60,026 bases of DNA. Origin: Salinivirgaceae bacterium. GTDB lineage: Bacteria > Bacteroidota > Bacteroidia > Bacteroidales > SZUA-534. Positions 7,727-16,387 of the stretch are shown in pieces. Below the pieces are notes generated by a model, which did no database searches, was not told where the DNA came from, and worked only from the letters and a program-made list of their open reading frames with translations. The position numbers and the translations under genes are program-made. The DNA lies in NCBI GenBank assembly GCA_017557605.1, contig JAFYYJ010000040.1:1-60026 (forward strand), written 5' to 3'. How positions within the stretch are numbered: the stretch's first letter is position 1; each line of letters begins with the position of its first letter.

Positions 7727-8197
7727 TTAAGTTGTCAACTCACAAATCTCGCATCCCATAACCTTCACCAAATCATCAGGCGCAAGTTTGATTTGCATTC
7801 CGCGGATGCCGGCACTAATGTAGATTTCTTCGTAAAGAATGCACTGCTCGTCAAGGTAAGTTGGATATTTCTTTTTCATTCCGATAGGCGAACAACCACC
7901 GCGAATGTAGCCAGTAAGCGGCTGAAGTTCCTTCACGTGAATCATTTCTGCGCTTTTATTGCCCGATGCTTTGGCCGCCTTCTTCAAATCGACTTCATCG
8001 GCACCCGGAATAACACACACAAACAGGCCGTTTTTGTCGCCACGCAGCACCAATGTCTTGAAAACCTGACCCACATCCTGCCCCAACTGCGCGGCAACGT
8101 GAGTGGCGCTCAAATCCGATTCGTCAACCTCATACTCCGTCAGACTGTAGCTGATGCCTGCAGAATCCAAAATACGCACGGCGTTTGTCTTGTTCAT
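7727..8197 (-). CDS. ybaK: YbaK/EbsC-type aminoacyl-tRNA deacylase
   Basis: The 156-residue protein has the YbaK/ProRS-INS fold: KTNAVRILDSAGI at the N-terminus, VFKTLVLRGDKNGLFVCVIPG, and the GGCSPIGMKKKYPTYLDE block with the conserved Lys and Gly-rich loop. It removes Cys wrongly loaded on tRNA(Pro). It is cytoplasmic and of normal length. The start is only 61 bases from the divergent methyltransferase start, and the two promoters form a mirror pair (8213-8252). Confidence 0.92.
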   Translation of the reverse strand: MNKTNAVRILDSAGISYSLTEYEVDESDLSATHVAAQLGQDVGQVFKTLVLRGDKNGLFVCVIPGADEVDLKKAAKASGNKSAEMIHVKELQPLTGYIRGGCSPIGMKKKYPTYLDEQCILYEEIYISAGIRGMQIKLAPDDLVKVMGCEICELTT

Positions 8198-8212
8198 TGT
8201 TCAAATTTTTGG

Positions 8213-8252
8213 CAAAAATACCATCATTTTGTTGTTGTCGATAGTATTTTTG
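8213..8252. promoter_or_regulatory. Mirror-image divergent -7 boxes in a perfect 10-bp inverted repeat
   Basis: GCAAAAATAC (8212-8221) and GTATTTTTGC (8244-8253) are exact inverted repeats. Each arm contains a TATTTTTG box, one reading left towards ybaK (complement of 8213-8220) and one reading right towards the methyltransferase (8245-8252). The right-hand box ends six bases before the methyltransferase ATG, the left-hand one 15 bases before the ybaK ATG. Short or absent leaders would follow. Confidence 0.5.
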
Positions 8253-8258
8253 CGGCCG

Positions 8259-9050
8259 ATGTTCACCGTTCACAACATATTGGGCTACATACAATGGCGA
8301 ATGCACGCACGAGACCGTCAAGGGCACCGCATTCACTCGCCATTTCTATACTCACTGATTACCAACAACCTATATAACCGTATCACAGATGATTGGGTAT
8401 TGGAAGTTGAACGCTACCGCAAGCAACTCCTTACAGACAAATCAATGATTAACATTACCGACTACGGCACGGGCAGCCGGTTTGCATCAGGCAACACTCG
8501 TCGCGTACGCGACATTGCCCGCCACAGTTCAACATCACCCCGCGACGGACGACTGCTCTGCAACCTTGCCACAACTATGCAGTGCCGCAACATTCTTGAA
8601 TTGGGCACAAATCTTGGGTTGGGAACGCTCTATTTAGCCCATTCGGGCAGTTGTGAACGAATTGTAACAATCGAAGGCTGCCCCACGCTTTCGCAAATGG
8701 CCAATAGCGCTTTCAGCAATCTAGGTATCAGCAATATAACCACCATTAACGACCACTTTGAAAAAGCTCTACCAAAAGTCCTGGCCGATATGCACTCTAT
8801 CGACTTACTTTTTATCGACGGCAACCACAGCTACCAACCCACAATCGACTACTTCAGCCAATGCCTGACGGCGGCTCACAACGATTCAGTGTTTATTATC
8901 GACGATATCCACAAAGACCCCTGTATGGAACACGCATGGCGCGAAATTACTGAGAATGAACGGGTAACTCTTACGCTCGATTTTTACACTATGGGCGTGG
9001 TATTTTTCCGCAGCCAACTGTCGCGACAAACCATCTGCCTACGATACTAA
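8259..9050 (+). CDS. Class I SAM-dependent methyltransferase (O-methyltransferase-like)
   Basis: The product of 263 residues shows a Rossmann methyltransferase core. Motif I is ILELGTNLGLGTLYLA (about residue 112), the acidic post-I residue is in ERIVTIEG, and DLLFIDGNHSY (about residue 181) is the motif shared with YrrM-type O-methyltransferases. The N-terminal GHRIHSPFLYSLITNN segment is typical of the Bacteroidota version of this family. I prefer the ATG at 8259 because the longer frame back to 8154 would overlap ybaK on the other strand and adds an unrelated sequence. Substrate unknown; the gene is transcribed away from ybaK. Confidence 0.82.
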   Translation: MFTVHNILGYIQWRMHARDRQGHRIHSPFLYSLITNNLYNRITDDWVLEVERYRKQLLTDKSMINITDYGTGSRFASGNTRRVRDIARHSSTSPRDGRLLCNLATTMQCRNILELGTNLGLGTLYLAHSGSCERIVTIEGCPTLSQMANSAFSNLGISNITTINDHFEKALPKVLADMHSIDLLFIDGNHSYQPTIDYFSQCLTAAHNDSVFIIDDIHKDPCMEHAWREITENERVTLTLDFYTMGVVFFRSQLSRQTICLRY

Positions 9051-9191
9051 AAGCCCGGCATCACCGCAATTCCTGCATAGTAAAGAATTAACAATCAGTG
9101 CGTTATATATTATTTTCATTTTTATTAACGCTGAATGATACATAATAGATATTTTTTTCATATTTGCGCGAAATTTTAAAACCTACTATAT

Positions 9192-9413
9192 ATGTACTGG
9201 ACACTTGAATTAGCTTCGAAGTTGGAAGACGCACCATGGCCGGCAACAAAGGAAGAATTGATTGATTACGCAATTCGTTCAGGCGCCCCTATGGAAGTTG
9301 TTGAGAATTTGCAAGAAATGGAAGACGACGGCGATATTTACGACACCATCGAGGATATCTGGCCCGATTACCCAAGCAAAGAGGACTTCTTTTTTAATGA
9401 AGATGAATATTAA
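9192..9413 (+). CDS. DUF2795 family small acidic protein
   Basis: The 73-residue protein reads APWPATKEELIDYAIRSGAP, then a predicted helix with ENLQEMEDD and an acidic tail FFFNEDEY. The Pro-Ala-Thr-Lys-Glu-Glu-Leu-Ile block is the core of DUF2795, a short helical domain of unknown function seen mostly in actinobacteria and Bacteroidota. It is strongly acidic and cytoplasmic. A CATATTTG box lies about 20 bases upstream of the start and a rho-independent terminator follows the stop, so it is a single-gene unit. Confidence 0.88.
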   Translation: MYWTLELASKLEDAPWPATKEELIDYAIRSGAPMEVVENLQEMEDDGDIYDTIEDIWPDYPSKEDFFFNEDEY

Positions 9414-9441
9414 AAGGTGGATTTCAAAATTCACCTTTTTT
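9412..9441 (+). terminator. Rho-independent terminator after the DUF2795 gene
   Basis: AAAAGGTG (9412-9419) pairs with CACCTTTT (9432-9439) and continues inward with A/T pairs; a T run follows. The stem begins inside the stop codon. The remaining ~270 bases before the HU start contain only the HU promoter; the 64-codon frame at 9417-9611 starts inside this stem and has no recognisable family. Confidence 0.85.
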
Positions 9442-9632
9442 GTTTCCAACCACTTACGAGAAAGAGATTTCGGCAAAAGACAGATTCTGCTGTGCACTTT
9501 ACACAAAACCAATATTCATGCGGTTTTAGGCAACATTATCAACAAGAAAGCCGTGTTGTATGCCTATACAAAATAATTTCAAAAGTTGTACCACCCTACC
9601 CTAAAATTTAATTTTTTATTTTTTCGAAATTA

Positions 9633-9665
9633 TTTGTTGTTTCATTGCTGAATATTATATATTTG
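9633..9665 (+). promoter_or_regulatory. Consensus Bacteroidota promoter of the HU gene
   Basis: TTTG at 9633-9636 and TATATTTG at 9658-9665, spaced 21 bases, match the -33/-7 pattern of Bacteroidota sigma-A promoters. The predicted start near 9672 gives a ~40-base A/T-rich leader before the ATG at 9712. Confidence 0.75.
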
Positions 9666-9711
9666 CCGTACACAATAAATACAAATAACTGATAATTAAA
9701 ATATTTTTATT

Positions 9712-9999
9712 ATGACAAAAGCAGATTTAGTTAATGAGATTTCAAAAAACACTGGAATTGAGAAAGTGACAGTTTTGAAAGCAGTAGAATCTTTCATGGA
9801 CAGCGTAAAAGCTTCTCTTGAAAAAGGTGACAATGTTTATCTTAGAGGTTTCGGAACCTTCGCAGTAAAGAAAAGAGCTAAAAAGACTGCCCGCAACATC
9901 ACAAAGAACACAACTATCATCGTTCCAGAGCATTACATTCCTTCGTTCAAACCAACTGCAGAGTTTGTTGACAAGGTAAAAGCTAATGTTAAGAAATAA
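9712..9999 (+). CDS. HU-family DNA-binding protein
   Basis: The 95-residue protein is a full HU/IHF chain: MTKADLVNEISKNTG, a dimer helix with VESFMDSVKASLEKGD, then VYLRGFGTFAVKKRAKKTAR and the DNA-arm region ending in FKPTAEFVDKVKANVKK. Where most HU proteins have RNPQTG it has RNITKNTTIIVPEHYIP, as in many Bacteroidota HU proteins. It bends and compacts DNA. It has its own promoter and terminator and a codon choice suggestive of high expression. Confidence 0.95.
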   Translation: MTKADLVNEISKNTGIEKVTVLKAVESFMDSVKASLEKGDNVYLRGFGTFAVKKRAKKTARNITKNTTIIVPEHYIPSFKPTAEFVDKVKANVKK

Positions 10000-10022
10000 T
10001 TAGTTTTTTGAATTTAAAACTG

Positions 10023-10051
10023 AGCCTTGGGTAATCCCCAAGGCTTTTTTT
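10023..10051 (+). terminator. Rho-independent terminator of the HU gene
   Basis: AGCCTTGGG (10023-10031) pairs perfectly with CCCAAGGCT (10037-10045) around a five-base loop, followed by seven T. Confidence 0.93.
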
Positions 10052-10129
10052 GTACCCTATAATCTGCGTTTGCTTATGTTTTTTTATGTCCAATTTCAAT
10101 AAAATCAGTGTGTTATTTTGCCGAATTGT

Positions 10130-10145
10130 GTTATAATTTTATAAC
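10130..10145. repeat. Perfect inverted repeat upstream of the OmpA-domain gene
   Basis: GTTATAATTTTATAAC is GTTATAA, two bases, TTATAAC. It lies 135 bases before the start of the OmpA-domain gene. It may be an operator; no regulator is adjacent. Confidence 0.45.
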
Positions 10146-10279
10146 GCAAAGGGTGGCATATTAGTTGCACAACAACGCAAATAGCGGCAAAAGCCATGCA
10201 AACTGACAAAACATTGCTTGAAGCGAACCTTTTAAAGGTCAACTATATAACGGATTTATCTTTTAAACACTAAACAATT

Positions 10280-11374
10280 ATGCCAAGCGAAGTTAAAGTT
10301 TACGGAACCGGTCAGAGCCGTACAGTTTTGGGCATTGCAAATGCCTATTTAGTCATGCACCCCGACGCCACTCTTGAGGAACTAAACCAAGCGTTTCCGG
10401 GTGATTTGAACTCATCGAACAGAAGTGAGACAATTTTTGTGGACATCAACGATGCCGAAAAATTCAAAAGCGGCACCGGCAACTCCACTTATGAGATGTT
10501 CTTCTTCGAAAAAGAAGACGAAGTGATAACGCTTAAAGACGGCCGGAAGGTGGCCATGCTGGAACTGTGGCAGAAGGCCGATTTCGACAAAATGGTTGAA
10601 TGGGCCAAACAATACAATATTATAGTGGCCGATTACAAGGACAACGAGTACTTTAAAAAAGGCGGATTCACGCTTGAGTATGACGAAGATGCTGATGCTG
10701 CAGCAGCTGGCGCAGTTGCCGCCGAACCCGATGCTGCAGCCGACAGCACCGACGAAAAAAACGAAAATGCTGATGCTCAGGCTAATGATGCAGCTACCGA
10801 ACCTGCAGCTGAAAACACCGAATCGGACGCTAAAACTGATGACGAGAAGGCCGCTGAAGAACAACAAAATAACGAGAAAAAGAAAAAACGCGCCATTTGG
10901 TGGATTTTGTTGCTGCTAATAATACTGATTCTGCTGTTGATTCTGCTCATCCGCGGATGCTCAAAACAAACAGAGCCACAGCCTGTTGCTCCCGAGCCGG
11001 AAGAAACCGTTGTTGCTGACACCACAGCTGTTGCTGACACTGTTGAAGCAATAAAAACAAAGTTCAATGCGGCTCAGTTCGTTGCCGCAAAGGCCGACTT
11101 GACCGAATCGTCTAAACTTGTGCTTCAGGAACTGGCCGAGATGATGAAGAAGCATCCGGAAGTAGGACTGAAAATTGTCGGACACGCATCGTCGGACGGA
11201 ACGCAGAAGTTCAACCAGAAACTGTCGGAGGAACGCGCCAAGGTGGCTGTCGATTATCTGATTTCGTTGGGAATCTCAGCCGACAGACTGCAAAGCGAGG
11301 GTAAAGGAAGTTCTGAACCTATCAGCGAAGACCGCGAAAAGAACCGACGCACGGAATTTATCGTTATAAAATAG
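10280..11374 (+). CDS. OmpA-domain protein with a cytoplasmic N-terminal domain and central membrane span
   Basis: There is no signal peptide. Residues 1-130 form a soluble mixed alpha/beta domain ending in EVITLKDGRKVAMLELWQ and FDKMVEWAKQYNIIV. I recall similar ITLxDGxKVA...W segments in varied bacterial proteins but cannot name the family with certainty. Residues ~130-205 are an Ala/Asp/Glu/Asn-rich linker ending KKKKRA. A single strong transmembrane helix follows (about 208-229, very Leu/Ile-rich), then a Pro/Glu/Thr linker, and a C-terminal OmpA/MotB peptidoglycan-binding domain (about 255-364) with LKIVGHASSDGTQKFNQKLS and the NRRTEF end. The positive residues before the helix place the N-domain in the cytoplasm and OmpA in the periplasm. 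It is a lone gene with its own terminator. Confidence 0.8.
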   Translation: MPSEVKVYGTGQSRTVLGIANAYLVMHPDATLEELNQAFPGDLNSSNRSETIFVDINDAEKFKSGTGNSTYEMFFFEKEDEVITLKDGRKVAMLELWQKADFDKMVEWAKQYNIIVADYKDNEYFKKGGFTLEYDEDADAAAAGAVAAEPDAAADSTDEKNENADAQANDAATEPAAENTESDAKTDDEKAAEEQQNNEKKKKRAIWWILLLLIILILLLILLIRGCSKQTEPQPVAPEPEETVVADTTAVADTVEAIKTKFNAAQFVAAKADLTESSKLVLQELAEMMKKHPEVGLKIVGHASSDGTQKFNQKLSEERAKVAVDYLISLGISADRLQSEGKGSSEPISEDREKNRRTEFIVIK

Positions 11375-11393
11375 GATTCTTTTAACTACAACC

Positions 11394-11426
11394 AAAGCCT
11401 TATCACCTTATGTGGTAAGGCTTTTT
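11394..11426 (+). terminator. Rho-independent terminator of the OmpA-domain gene
   Basis: AAAGCCTTA (11394-11402) pairs with TAAGGCTTT (11416-11424) and the stem extends inward with TCAC/GTGG; a T run ends it. Confidence 0.92.
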
Positions 11427-11584
11427 CTATATATGTGCGTCAGTGGGATATGTAAAACTTCAACAATCAATCAGTTGCGATTTATGCCGAAATTGCTTGA
11501 CTTAGCCTCAACTTTTCTGAAGCGACTATTGATAAATTATTATATTTGAACGTTTATATTTATCGATAGAAACAAATACGTGAT

Positions 11585-13882
11585 ATGAAAAAAAATTCAG
11601 AAAAGAAAAACATCAGAAACACTGTTTTTGAATACTCGTTATGGGCTTGTTTAGCCGGCATTATTCTTGCAATACTGATATTCTTTATCGAATTGAATGA
11701 GAATGGTTTGATATTCACATTTGAAAATGTGGGCAGTCTGATAGCGAAACTTCCGCACATGTATGTCATAATCGCCATTCCTATTGTAGCATTGATTGTG
11801 GGTTGGTGGTTTGGCAAGCAGACATACAAAGTTGCCGAGAAACTGTATGACCTTCAAACATATAAAGATAATACACAGAAGAAACTCCTGAACTTCGCCG
11901 AGGAATTGTCGAAAGGCAACCTGACAAGCGAATATGAACCGGAAAAAGGCAATGCGCTTGGCAATATCATGATTGAACTGCGTGACAATCTGCAACATAA
12001 CAAAGAAGAAGAGCTCAAGCGGAAAGAGGAAGACGAGCAACGCAACTGGAGCGCAACCGGTCTGGCAACGTTTGGCGAGATTCTACGCAACAACAACGAC
12101 GATATCAACAAACTCGCATTTGAGGTTATAAGCCGCTTAAGCGAATATATCAACGCCGTGCAGGGCGGATTTTTCATTTTGAATGACGAATTGGCTGAAG
12201 ACGCTCATTTTGAGCTGATTGCTCATTTCGCTTACGGCCGCAAGAAATTCAGCCAGAAACGCGTCGAGCTGTCGGAAGGTTTGATTGGCCGTGCGGCTTA
12301 CGAGAAAAACACAATCTATCTTGACGAGGTTCCGGAGGAATATATCGAGATTACTTCGGGATTAGGTGAAGCCAACCCTCGCGTACTGTTGATTGTTCCT
12401 TTGAAGGTGAACGACGAGGTGCACGGAGTGCTTGAACTGTCATCGTTCCACCCGTTTGCCGACCATGTTATAGCATTTGTTGAAAAAGTTGCTGAAAGTA
12501 TTGCAACCACCATTTCGACTGTAAAAACCAACATCAAAACCACCAAGTTGCTGGCCGACTCGCAGGAGCAAGCCGACCAATTGTCGCAGCAAGAGGAGGA
12601 AATGCGTCAGAACATGGAGGAGCTGCAGGCTACTCAGGAAGAGGCTTCGAAACAAACAGAGGAGTTTATGAGCTTCACAAATTCCGTCAACCACACGCTT
12701 ATCCACGCCGAGTTCGACCTAAACGGTGTGCTGCTATACGCAAACACAAAATTCCTGCGGAAACTTGGCTACTCAGCCAATTCCGAAGTGGAAGGACATC
12801 ATATCTCAATGTTTATCAGCGAGAAAGACAAACGCCAATTCAACGAGATTTGGGATTCGCTGGCTCGTGGCGGCAAGCACTACGAGGGCTATATGAAACT
12901 GCTTGCCAAAAACGGAAAAGACATCTGGACAATATCGACTTACACTTGCGTGCGCAACAGCATGCAAAATGTCGAGAAGATTCTGTTCCTTGGCATCGAC
13001 ACAACACAACAACAAGAGCAACATCTTGATTATGAGAGTCAAATAAAGGCTATCAACGAGTCGAGCATCAAGGTTGAGTATATGCCGAGCGGACGCATGG
13101 TGAACTGCAACCAGAAGTTTATCGACATTATGGGTTACAGCTCAGAGGAGCTGAAGGACTACAGCGTTTTCAACTTTATGGGCGAAGACGAGCAAAACGA
13201 TTTCGAATCGGTTTGGAACAACATCATAACCGGCCAAACCTACCAAGGACCGGCGAAAGTGGTTGCCAAAAACGGCGATGTGAAATGGTTCGATGTCACC
13301 TATACTCCTGTATATAATATGTATGATGAGATTTCGAAAGTGATTTCGATTGCTCACGACATAACCGAACAGAAGAACATGGAGCTGCTGACCAAGCAAC
13401 AGAGCGAACTGCTTAAGCAACAAGAATCAGAGTTGAAAGCCAACGAGGCCGAATTGCAAGAGAAACTTGCCGAAGCACGCCGCGAGATTAAGGCTCAATT
13501 CCAAGAAGTTGAAAAGATTAAAGTTCGCAACGAGAAGACTTTGGAAGGCGCTCACGACGCCATTGTCACAATCAATCAAGCTGGCGACGTCGAGTTCTTC
13601 AACCGCGCATCAGAAACGCTTTGGGGCTACATGCGTCAGGAGGTTCTTGGCAAGAACATCAAAATGCTGTTCCGCAAGTACAACCAAGACGACCCCGACG
13701 AGTTTATGGTCAACCTGCTTCACCCCGACAAACGCAAAGTTGTCGGCATCCGCAAGGAGGAGAAGATTTTGGCGAAAGACGGCAGCGAGAAGCGTGTCAT
13801 AATAATGCTTGCCGGAGCAAAAGTTCAAACCGAGTACACTTACACAGCCTTCATTCAGAATATCGAAGAAGATGCAGAATGA
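11585..13882 (+). CDS. Membrane GAF / triple-PAS sensor protein without a kinase domain
   Basis: The 765-residue protein has two N-terminal transmembrane helices (about 20-40 and 58-76), a HAMP-like stretch (80-115), a GAF domain (about 155-310), a Gln/Glu-rich coiled coil (320-365), two PAS domains (about 370-480 and 490-605; note the closing ISIAHDITEQKNME), a second coiled coil (605-655) and a third PAS domain (655-765) containing INQAGDVEFFNRASETLWGY. The chain stops at the end of that PAS: no histidine kinase, GGDEF or chemotaxis output domain follows, and no response regulator is adjacent. The frame is intact to a clean TGA. It may signal through a partner protein. The next gene begins 20 bases downstream. 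Confidence 0.85.
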   Translation: MKKNSEKKNIRNTVFEYSLWACLAGIILAILIFFIELNENGLIFTFENVGSLIAKLPHMYVIIAIPIVALIVGWWFGKQTYKVAEKLYDLQTYKDNTQKKLLNFAEELSKGNLTSEYEPEKGNALGNIMIELRDNLQHNKEEELKRKEEDEQRNWSATGLATFGEILRNNNDDINKLAFEVISRLSEYINAVQGGFFILNDELAEDAHFELIAHFAYGRKKFSQKRVELSEGLIGRAAYEKNTIYLDEVPEEYIEITSGLGEANPRVLLIVPLKVNDEVHGVLELSSFHPFADHVIAFVEKVAESIATTISTVKTNIKTTKLLADSQEQADQLSQQEEEMRQNMEELQATQEEASKQTEEFMSFTNSVNHTLIHAEFDLNGVLLYANTKFLRKLGYSANSEVEGHHISMFISEKDKRQFNEIWDSLARGGKHYEGYMKLLAKNGKDIWTISTYTCVRNSMQNVEKILFLGIDTTQQQEQHLDYESQIKAINESSIKVEYMPSGRMVNCNQKFIDIMGYSSEELKDYSVFNFMGEDEQNDFESVWNNIITGQTYQGPAKVVAKNGDVKWFDVTYTPVYNMYDEISKVISIAHDITEQKNMELLTKQQSELLKQQESELKANEAELQEKLAEARREIKAQFQEVEKIKVRNEKTLEGAHDAIVTINQAGDVEFFNRASETLWGYMRQEVLGKNIKMLFRKYNQDDPDEFMVNLLHPDKRKVVGIRKEEKILAKDGSEKRVIIMLAGAKVQTEYTYTAFIQNIEEDAE

Positions 13883-13901
13883 AGCAGGTAAAATTCTGCT
13901 G

Positions 13902-15323
13902 ATGAAATCTTGCTTTCTTTACTGTTCTCTGTTGTGCGCGCTAGTGTTGCAATCGTGCTACGATGAGGAACGATTCACAAACTCGTCAGACGCGGTGCTG
14001 TCGTTTTCGGCTGACACACTGAAATTTGACACTGTTTTTACCTCCATAGGCTCCGCAACGCGGCATTTTATGGTTTACAACAATAACAAAGACGCCGTGC
14101 GGACATCGGTATCAGTGCCAAACAGACATTTCAGACTGAACATCGACGGAGTTGCCACCAATTCCTATAACAATTTGGAAATAAGAGGCAAAGACAGTGC
14201 ATATATCTTTGTCGAAGTAACAGTTGACCCACAAAGCAACAATGCTCCGGTTCTTATCCTTGATTCAGTGTCGTTTACGACAAATGGCAACAAGCAAAAT
14301 GTGAAACTTGAAGCTTTTGGACAGGACATGGTTTTCTACAACGACTCAATAATCGGCAACGAACATTGGACTGCCGACAAACCATATCTTATTTATAATT
14401 CGATACTTGTGGACTCACTCTGTACCCTTGACATCGACGCTGGCGCAAGAATTTATTTCCACAGCAACTCGAGCCTGCTGGTTAAAGGCCAACTGCATGT
14501 GAACGGAACGGCAGAGGCTCCAGTTGTTTTCCAAGGCGACAGGCTTGAGGAGTATTACGCCAAAAGACCCGGACAATGGGGCGCATCGTACTATGTGGGC
14601 GATTTGATGTATTATTTCGGCAATGTGCATATTTTGACCGGAAGTAGCGGGAACACAATCGATTACGCAATTATCAGAAACGGCACAAAAGGCGTCCAAA
14701 TTGACAATCACAACGAAGGCGAAGTGTCATTGAAAATATCGAACACGATAATCGAGAACATGGCCATTTCCGGCATCTACGCGCAAAACGCTAACTTACA
14801 GGTTTACAACACGGTAGTTTCAAATTGCGGCTATTATCTAGCTGCGCTGCTGATTGGCGGCAACTACGAGTTTGTGCACACCACGCTTGCCAACTACGGC
14901 AGCCATACCTCACAATCGCTTGTCTTCAACAATTATTATGTTTCGAAAGACACGACAAATGTCTACGATTTTAACGCCTTGTTCGCCAACAGTATCATAT
15001 GCGGCTCACTTGCCGATGAGTTTGATGTAAATCTGTTAAAAGACAAAGACATTAGCTTCAAATACAAATTCGACAACTGCATGCTAAAGGTCGGTGGAAG
15101 GGTTAATGTGAGCGACACAAGCGTTTATCGCAATGTGATTACCGACCCGACAGCCCTCCCCCGCTTTGTCAATGCGGCGGAAGGCGACTACAGACTCGAC
15201 ACGCTGTCAGCGGCAAAAGACTGCGGAAATCCGGCCTATCTTATTGATTTTCCGATTGATTTAGACGGCAACGAACGTGACAGTCTGCCTGATTTGGGTG
15301 CTTACGAAAGAATCGAACAATGA
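13902..15323 (+). CDS. Lipoprotein with right-handed beta-helix-like repeats
   Basis: I take the start at 13902 because it gives a clean lipoprotein signal (MKSCFLYCSLLCALVLQSC, Cys19) followed by Tyr-Asp-Glu-Glu, an acidic surface-type tail; the ATG at 13872 overlaps the upstream gene and would bury the signal. The 473-residue protein has an Ig-like N-terminal part (VSVPNRHFRLNIDG) and, from about residue 170, strands such as LDIDAGARIYFHSNSSLLVKG, IDYAIIRNGTKGVQI and NTIIENMAISGIYAQ, the look of a parallel beta-helix. Substrate unknown. It overlaps the next gene by four bases (ATGA). Confidence 0.75.
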   Translation: MKSCFLYCSLLCALVLQSCYDEERFTNSSDAVLSFSADTLKFDTVFTSIGSATRHFMVYNNNKDAVRTSVSVPNRHFRLNIDGVATNSYNNLEIRGKDSAYIFVEVTVDPQSNNAPVLILDSVSFTTNGNKQNVKLEAFGQDMVFYNDSIIGNEHWTADKPYLIYNSILVDSLCTLDIDAGARIYFHSNSSLLVKGQLHVNGTAEAPVVFQGDRLEEYYAKRPGQWGASYYVGDLMYYFGNVHILTGSSGNTIDYAIIRNGTKGVQIDNHNEGEVSLKISNTIIENMAISGIYAQNANLQVYNTVVSNCGYYLAALLIGGNYEFVHTTLANYGSHTSQSLVFNNYYVSKDTTNVYDFNALFANSIICGSLADEFDVNLLKDKDISFKYKFDNCMLKVGGRVNVSDTSVYRNVITDPTALPRFVNAAEGDYRLDTLSAAKDCGNPAYLIDFPIDLDGNERDSLPDLGAYERIEQ

Positions 15324-16384
15324 AACACATCCTCGCATTCGCTTTTTTGACACTGATGTGGTGCCAAGCATTCCCCCAAAGCGGAGAACTGCCCGACGAC
15401 TTGCGCCAAGCCGTTGAAAAAGAGCGTTATCTGCGTGTGATGTTCTACAACTGTGAGAATTATTTCGATGTTGAAGACGACCCTCAGAAAAACGATGATG
15501 AGTTTACTCCTGACGGCGAAAAACATTGGACAAAACAACGATTCTACACAAAAAGGGCACAAATCAGCAAGGTAATAACCGCCGTTGGAGGCTGGACACC
15601 GCCTGATATTGTCGGGCTTTGTGAGGTTGAGTCACGCGGAGTGATTGAAAGCCTGGTAAACGGCTCAAACCTGCGCCGCTTCGGTTACAGTTTTCTGCAC
15701 AAAGAGTCGCCTGACAGCCGCGGAATAGATGTGGCCCTACTCTATCAACCCAAACGGTTCAATCCGTTCAGAGTATGCTATATACCAGTATTTGTACAGA
15801 AAAACGGTCGCGGAACTCGCGACATCATAATGGCTTCAGGAACGACTGTCAATGGTGATACAATCCATGTCTTTGTAAACCACTGGCCTTCACGCTGGGG
15901 CGGACAGACTGAAACCGACGAACTCCGCCGCGATGTGGCAAAAATAGTCCGGTCGAAAGTTGATTCTCTTTTTAATGAAAATAAAGGCGCTGCCATTATC
16001 ATTATGGGCGACCTTAACGATTATCCTGACAACAACAGCGTATGCGTCGAGTTGCAGGCACAAACCGATTTTTCAAAAATCGAGCAATCTAAACTCTACA
16101 ATCTGGCATACTACATGCAGTTTGTAAAAGGCTATGGTACACATAAATATGACGGAAGTTGGGGCATTCTAGACCAAATGATAATATCGGGCTCACTGCT
16201 TGACGGCAACGGACCGCTCATAACCACAAAAGATGACGCGTATGTTTTCAACGCACCGTTTCTGCTTGAGGCCGACGACGCAAGCGTAGGATTCAAGCCC
16301 TACCGCACCTACGCAGGTTACAAATATTTGGGCGGATACAGCGACCATTTGCCTGTATTTCTGAACATTTACCACAATAAATAG
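15320..16384 (+). CDS. Secreted endonuclease/exonuclease/phosphatase (EEP) fold protein
   Basis: The 354-residue product has a signal peptide (about 1-20, ending CQAFPQ). Catalytic motifs of the EEP superfamily are in order: MFYNCENYFDVEDD (metal-binding Asn/Glu), VGLCEVESRGV (Glu), NHWPSRWGG (His), IIMGDLNDYPDN (Asp-x-Asn) and YSDHLPVF (the Asp-His pair). Secreted members are nucleases or phosphodiesterases. It overlaps the beta-helix lipoprotein gene by four bases and is three bases ahead of the CapA-like gene, so the three are one transcript. Confidence 0.9.
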   Translation: MKHILAFAFLTLMWCQAFPQSGELPDDLRQAVEKERYLRVMFYNCENYFDVEDDPQKNDDEFTPDGEKHWTKQRFYTKRAQISKVITAVGGWTPPDIVGLCEVESRGVIESLVNGSNLRRFGYSFLHKESPDSRGIDVALLYQPKRFNPFRVCYIPVFVQKNGRGTRDIIMASGTTVNGDTIHVFVNHWPSRWGGQTETDELRRDVAKIVRSKVDSLFNENKGAAIIIMGDLNDYPDNNSVCVELQAQTDFSKIEQSKLYNLAYYMQFVKGYGTHKYDGSWGILDQMIISGSLLDGNGPLITTKDDAYVFNAPFLLEADDASVGFKPYRTYAGYKYLGGYSDHLPVFLNIYHNK

Positions 16385-16387
16385 ACA

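Noticed and set aside
7655..8377. 240-codon plus-strand frame antisense to ybaK
   Set aside because: Fully antisense to ybaK and runs into the methyltransferase in another frame; no motif.
9417..9611. Possible 64-residue gene after the DUF2795 gene
   Set aside because: It starts within a terminator stem, has no upstream signal and no family.
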